From positions 14,858,708 to 14,922,707 of the forward strand of contig OX336395.1 of assembly GCA_946902985.2 (NCBI GenBank): a stretch of 64,000 nt of DNA, written 5' to 3'. Every line of letters starts with the position of its first letter. The stretch's first letter is position 1. A model generated the notes under the pieces. It was not told where the DNA came from, made no database searches, and saw only the letters and a program-made list of their open reading frames with translations. The position numbers were made by a program, and so were the translations under genes. Shown here piece by piece: positions 59,516 to 64,000 of the stretch. Origin of the DNA: Meconema thalassinum (Eukaryota; Arthropoda; Insecta; Orthoptera; Tettigoniidae).

Positions 59516-61135
59516 AATGTGTTGCTGTGTGCAATATGCTCCTTGTGGTGCAATTCTTATCACACATTGTTGTTACTTGCTACAATAGTTGCTGTGTACA
59601 ATATGCTCCGTGTGGTGCAATTCTTATCACACATTGTTGTTACTTGGTACAATAGTTGGTGTGTACAATATGCTCCGTGTGGTGCAATTCTTATCACACA
59701 TTGTTGTTACTTGCTACAATAGTTGCTGTGTACAATATGCTCCTTGTGGTGCAATTCTTATCACACATTGTTGTTACTTGCTACAATAGTTGCTGTGTAC
59801 AATATGCACCGTGTGGTGCAATTCTTATCACACATTATTGTAACTGGGTACAATAGTTGCTGTGTACAATATGCTCCTTGTGGTGCAATTCTTATCACAC
59901 ATTGTTGTTACTTGGTACAATAGTTGCTGAGTACAATATACTCCCTGTGGTGCAATTCTTATCACACATTGTTGTTACTTGGTACAATAGTTGCTGTGTA
60001 CAATATGCTCCCTGTGTGCAATTCTTATCACACATTATTGTTAATGGGTTCAATAGTTGCTGTGTACAATATACCCCTTGCGGTGCAATTCTTATCACAC
60101 ATTGTTGTGACTTGGTACAATAGTTGCTGTGTAAAATATGCTCCGTGTGGTGCAATTCTTATCACGAATTGTTGTTACTTGGTACAATATTTGCTGAATA
60201 CAATATGCTCCCTGTGGTGCAATTCTTATCACACATTATTGTAACCTAATACAATAGTTGCTGTGTACAATGTGCTCCGTGTGGTGCAATTTTTATCACA
60301 CATTGTTGTTACTCGGTACAATAGTTGCTGTGTACAATATGCTCCGTCTGGTGCAATTCTTATCACACATTGTTGTTAGTTGGTACAATTGTTGCTGTGT
60401 ACAATATGCTCCGTGTGGTGCAATTTTTATCACTCATTGTTGTTACTCGGTACAATAGTTGCTGTGTACAATATGCTCCGTGTGGTGCAATTTTTATCAC
60501 ACATTGTTGTTACTCGGTACAATAGTTGCTGTGTACAATATGCTCCCTGTGGTGCAATTCTTATCACACATTATTGTAACTTGGTACAATAGTTGCTGTG
60601 TACAATATGCTCCGTGTGGTGTAATTCATATCACACATTGTTGTTACTTGGTACAATAGTTGCTGTGTACAGTATGCTCCGTGTGGTGCAATTCTTATCA
60701 CACATTGTTGTTACGTGGTACAATAGTTGCTGTATACAATGTGCTCCGTGTGGTGCAATTCTTCTCACACATTGTTGTTGCTTGGTACAATAGTTGCTGT
60801 GTACAATATGCTCCTTGTGGTGCAATTCTTATCACACATTGTTGTTACTTGGTACAATAGTTGCTGTGTACAATATGCTCCTTGAGGTGCAATTCTTATC
60901 ACACATTGTTGTAACTTGGTGCAATAGTTGCTGTGTACAATATGCTTCGTGTGGTGCAATTCTTATCACAAATTGTTGTTACTTGGTACACTAGTTGCTG
61001 TGTACAATATGCTCCATGTGGTGCAATTCTTATCAAACATTGTTGTTACTTGGTACAATAGTTGCTGTGTACAATATGTTCCTTGTTGTGCATTTCTTAT
61101 CACACTTTGTTGTTACTTGGTACAATAGTTGCTAA
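59516..61135. repeat. 67-bp tandem array, right copy (about 24 units)
   Basis: Inverted counterpart of 22785-23450, more than twice as long. Shared strings include GGTGCAATTCTTATCACACA and TTGTTGTTACTTGGTACAAT. The staggered 66-codon frames arise because the period is not a multiple of three; they are not genes. Confidence 0.92.
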
Positions 61136-61566
61136 AGGTACAGTAATGTAAATGTGCTTTGGGTTTTGAACTGCCTTGAGTTTTAATGTAATTTTGATAG
61201 GAAGATTTTAATTAATAATGCTGAATTTCAAAAATATTATATATAAGAGTTTGACTATTTCTAGAAAGAACAGTATCTATCTAACTAACCTAAAACCCCA
61301 GAGCAATTATTGTTTCTATACATTTTAACTGCATGTAGAAAAAGAATTAGCTTGGTCAAATGAACCCTTTGATTCAAGGACTTTGTTAAGGGACCCCTTT
61401 TTTAATACAAATATGTTCAATAACTCAAACACTAATGAAGCTATTTAAATATAAATTAGCAGAACAGATGCTAGCAACTCTCTTTGTAGGAGATTAAAGT
61501 CTGGTCATGTTATGATGAAAACTGTGAATCTTGAACAATTCAGCCTCACCTCCCCTTAATGGAGAC

Positions 61567-62366
61567 TTATGTGGCAGACTTTGAGGTTATGCAGGAGGAG
61601 AATGAGGACAGGTTGAAGGAGTAGAGAGGGTGGTAAATAAACAAAGCAGCAGGGGTGGTTGAATTGTAAAGTGTAGAGGGAAAGCAGATGATAATCAAAT
61701 AGGCATAGGGTTTTGGAAATGTACCCTCTGACTAGAGAAAGGCAGTTATCACGTCAATTTATAAGCAAGCTAACAGGAAAGATTGCAATAATTATAGCGG
61801 TATTTCTTTGATAAGTGTCCCGGGCAAAGTGTACTCAAGCATTGTGGAAAGGAAACTTTGATCATTGGCCGAGAGTACGATGGGTGAAAACCTGAGTGGC
61901 TTTAGACCACAACGAGGATGTCAAGATCACAATTTGAGTATGCGCCAAGTTATTGAGGAATACTACAGACAGTTGTGTTTGTGTTACTTGAGAAGGCATA
62001 CGATAGAGCACCTAGCATATTGAGGGATTATGGTATCGAGGGAAGGCTGCTACAGGCAATCAATAGTATTTATGTATTATAATCAATTTACAGTGAGAGT
62101 TGATGGGTTCATGGTTTGTACAGGAGTGAGGCAAGGATTAAACCACTGCTGTGTTTGTTATATGGACCAATTGTTGAAGGGCATAAACTGGCTGGGTGAA
62201 TTTCAAGGTAAGTAGTCTGGCCTATTCGGATGACCTGGTTGTAATGATGGACTCCAATATGTTTGAACTTGAACAGAAATGTAGGGAGTATGCTATGAAG
62301 ATCGGCATTTCAAGACGAAAGTTTTGTCCTTTGGAAGAAATGCAAGAAAGTAGATTGACAGGTGGA
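61567..62366 (+). pseudogene. Decayed LINE reverse transcriptase fragment (right copy)
   Basis: Counterpart of 21530-22340. It contains QANRKDCNNYSGISL near 61770, FRPQRGCQDHN near 61905, YMDQLLKGINWLG near 62160 and a YSDDLVVMMDSN box near 62222. Stops and frame changes interrupt it. Confidence 0.75.
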
Positions 62367-62420
62367 AGGAACTAGTTAGGAGCAGGTGGAACAATTATTA
62401 ATTCTGAATGAGACCAGAAC

Positions 62421-62686
62421 ATGGCTTTTACACTTGCAGCAGACGTCATTGTAGCATTTACATACTCTGTTTCATCTTCTGGGAGACATTACATATTCAA
62501 AATAGTAACCATGGTCACTACTGCACCTGAAATATGTGCTAAATTTTGGAAAGATGTGTTTTTATTTATTGCTCTTTTAACAACGGCGCTTGAATCTCGT
62601 TCATCTGTCAACAAGGAGAACTCAATGGCACATACCGAGGCACACACATTGTTGCCAACATGTGGAATACAAAATGCACTTCACTA
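62421..62686 (+). other. Outer-arm open frame (right copy); coding status doubtful
   Basis: Counterpart of the minus-strand frame at 21234-21491. Open for 88 codons, differing at 10 residues. Homology between the arms stops within its last codons, at CAAAATGCACT. The base differences are mostly amino-acid changing, which argues against selection on a protein. Confidence 0.35.
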
Positions 62687-63183
62687 ATTAAAGATTATTT
62701 GTGCGTGACAAAAACCAGGGTGTATTTATCGCTAACGTGGCTTGCAGGCTAAAACCATTGTCAAAACCCATTGGATTAAACAAAATGAAGGTTTGGATTA
62801 GATTTCGCCTAACAATAATAAATTGCTCTAGGCCAAAACCATTGGTTTGGGTGAATATTATTGATGCGTTACGATCTTCTTGATTGTTAACTCGCAACAC
62901 GCACAATCCATGTCTAAGTTAAGACTGACACTTGGCACACTTTCACATTAACTCTTTCGTTTTACGTTACTGGACATGAAATAGAACCAAATGCGAAGGG
63001 TTGGCAATACTGTCTTTGACGATAATTCACACACATAATGCCGGACACAGCTGGACCCTTGTTTACCCCTATATGCTGTCATATAAAAACGGGATTGTGG
63101 GTGAGTTATGTTCAGCTGAGGAGTAATCATTATTACTACATCAATTCCTGGTTTATTTTTCATCATTTGAAAAGGTATTTTGA
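62687..63183. other. Right flank outside the arm, nothing recognised
   Basis: No match to the left flank was seen on either side of the left LINE. The overlapping short frames on both strands have no recognised family. Confidence 0.4.
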
Positions 63184-63725
63184 CTAATATGTGTACGATA
63201 GAAAATTGTATCGTTCCTTGGTATCTCGTTCAGTGCTACCGAACATTTTAAGTACTTGGGCTGTGTAATCTCTCAGGTTGGTAGTACTGTAGGCTATGGT
63301 GAAGGAAATAGGGTCGAGATGTAGAAAAGCCAATGCAATGAGTTCTCTGCATTCTGTTAGTGTAGCACCGAAACTCTCCCCACATCGCTCAGTATTCAGA
63401 CTGTCCTTGCTGTATGGAAGAGAGAGCTGGTACATAAGCTAGAGTTGACTGATATCAGTGTAGCAAGAATAGATGGGAGCAATGAAGAGATAAAGGCTAA
63501 GTTGGAAATGAACATTCTAGATGAAGCCGACTCAGATGGTGGGGTCATGTGTAGAGAATGAGGGAGGAGAGATTACCTAAGAGGTTAATGAGTAGAGGGT
63601 AAGAGAAGCAGAGGTAGAGGTTAGATTCAGTGTTAATTTATTTCAAAGTGAGAGGTGTAGGAGGCCGTGTGCTAACTGCTAATAGGGGTTCATGGAGGTG
63701 TCTTGTTTGCAATTAGTTGCTTGCA
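63184..63725 (+). pseudogene. LINE C-terminal fragment
   Basis: Plus-strand reading gives a FKYLGCVISQ-like string across a frameshift near 63245, then GSRCRKANAMSSLH, LSLLYGRESWYIS, and near 63530 W-x-GH followed by REERLPKR-like residues. These are typical of the region after the reverse transcriptase in insect LINEs. It could be the continuation of the fragment ending at 62366, separated by about 0.8 kb of other DNA, or an independent copy. Confidence 0.6.
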
Positions 63726-64000
63726 GTCTAGACTGGACGCTCAAAGGAAACATGGAAATTGAATTCTGGCACAACTAGGAGGCCCTTGACCATCACCAGC
63801 GTCTCACTGGTTGTGAGTGTTCTAACACTTTGCATCATTTGGACAGGTGGTAGTGGGTTCAGTGTTTTAAGGAGTGTAACATCGAGGACACCCGCACTTG
63901 TTGACATGTAGTTATGCTACAGACGGATGAGTTTCGTCTCCTCGACAAATTGGGGCTGTGAGTAAAGAAAGAGGCCATGAAAGGACCCATAAGCTTCCAT
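63726..64000. other. Window end, nothing recognised
   Basis: No gene or repeat is recognised. The right gene's intron 4 probably continues past the window edge. Confidence 0.35.

Larger units (their letters stand above)
47587..62686 (+). repeat. Right arm of large inverted duplication
   Basis: It matches the reverse complement of 21233-37508. Its inner end is next to the last 105-bp satellite unit. Its outer end (CAAAATGCACT at about 62676-62686) is the point where the left arm meets a LINE tail. It contains right exons 3 and 4, lacks exon 2, and has longer 67-bp and shorter 80-bp arrays than the left arm. Limits are by eye. Confidence 0.9.

Noticed and set aside
59461..61128. Many overlapping frames of about 66 codons with a repeated cysteine-containing peptide
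   Set aside because: They are the frame-shifted readings of a 67-bp satellite. The opposite strand is equally open, and there is no start context, splice site or sequence constraint.
62701..62883. Overlapping frames on both strands right of the arm
   Set aside because: No homology, splice context or partner in the left copy; most likely chance.

Overview
This is a nuclear segment from an animal, most probably an insect. It has AT-rich, intron-rich DNA, a C2H2 zinc-finger gene with phase-matched exons separated by introns of 1 to 14 kb, and many decayed transposons: endonuclease-containing non-LTR retrotransposons, tRNA-type SINEs, hAT and mariner elements. The repeat style suggests a large-genome polyneopteran such as an orthopteran, but that is inference; the species cannot be read from the window. 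Nothing bacterial or viral is seen.

The main structure is a large inverted duplication. About 21,233-37,508 matches the reverse complement of about 47,587-62,686 with roughly 5-6% base differences in the two segments counted by eye. The pairing was found by reading, not by alignment software. The 5' ends of the two halves face each other across about 10 kb that holds a 105-bp satellite and the first coding exons.

The duplication carries two divergently transcribed copies of one zinc-finger gene. The left copy is on the minus strand and complete in the window: exons at 38053-38003, 32764-32660, 31615-31487, 25380-25322 and 11374-10324. All splice sites are GT/AG and the joined frame is 464 codons. 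It has an acidic N-terminus with several possible SUMO-acceptor motifs, one isolated finger, a degenerate section and seven tandem fingers. The right copy is on the plus strand: exons at 43544-43612, 52140-52268 and 57570-57628, with its zinc-finger exon expected beyond the right edge. The right copy has lost about 0.53 kb that contains exon 2, and the loss keeps the reading frame.

Insertions occupied in one arm and empty in the other (25.56, 30.72, 32.18 and 57.91 kb) postdate the duplication. Two satellites and several retroelement fragments are shared by both arms and so predate it.

Region by region: 1-10 kb is intergenic with SINEs and two hAT derivatives; 10.3-38 kb is the left gene and its TE-filled introns; 38-43.5 kb is the spacer between the two first coding exons; 43.5 kb to the end is the right gene and its introns.
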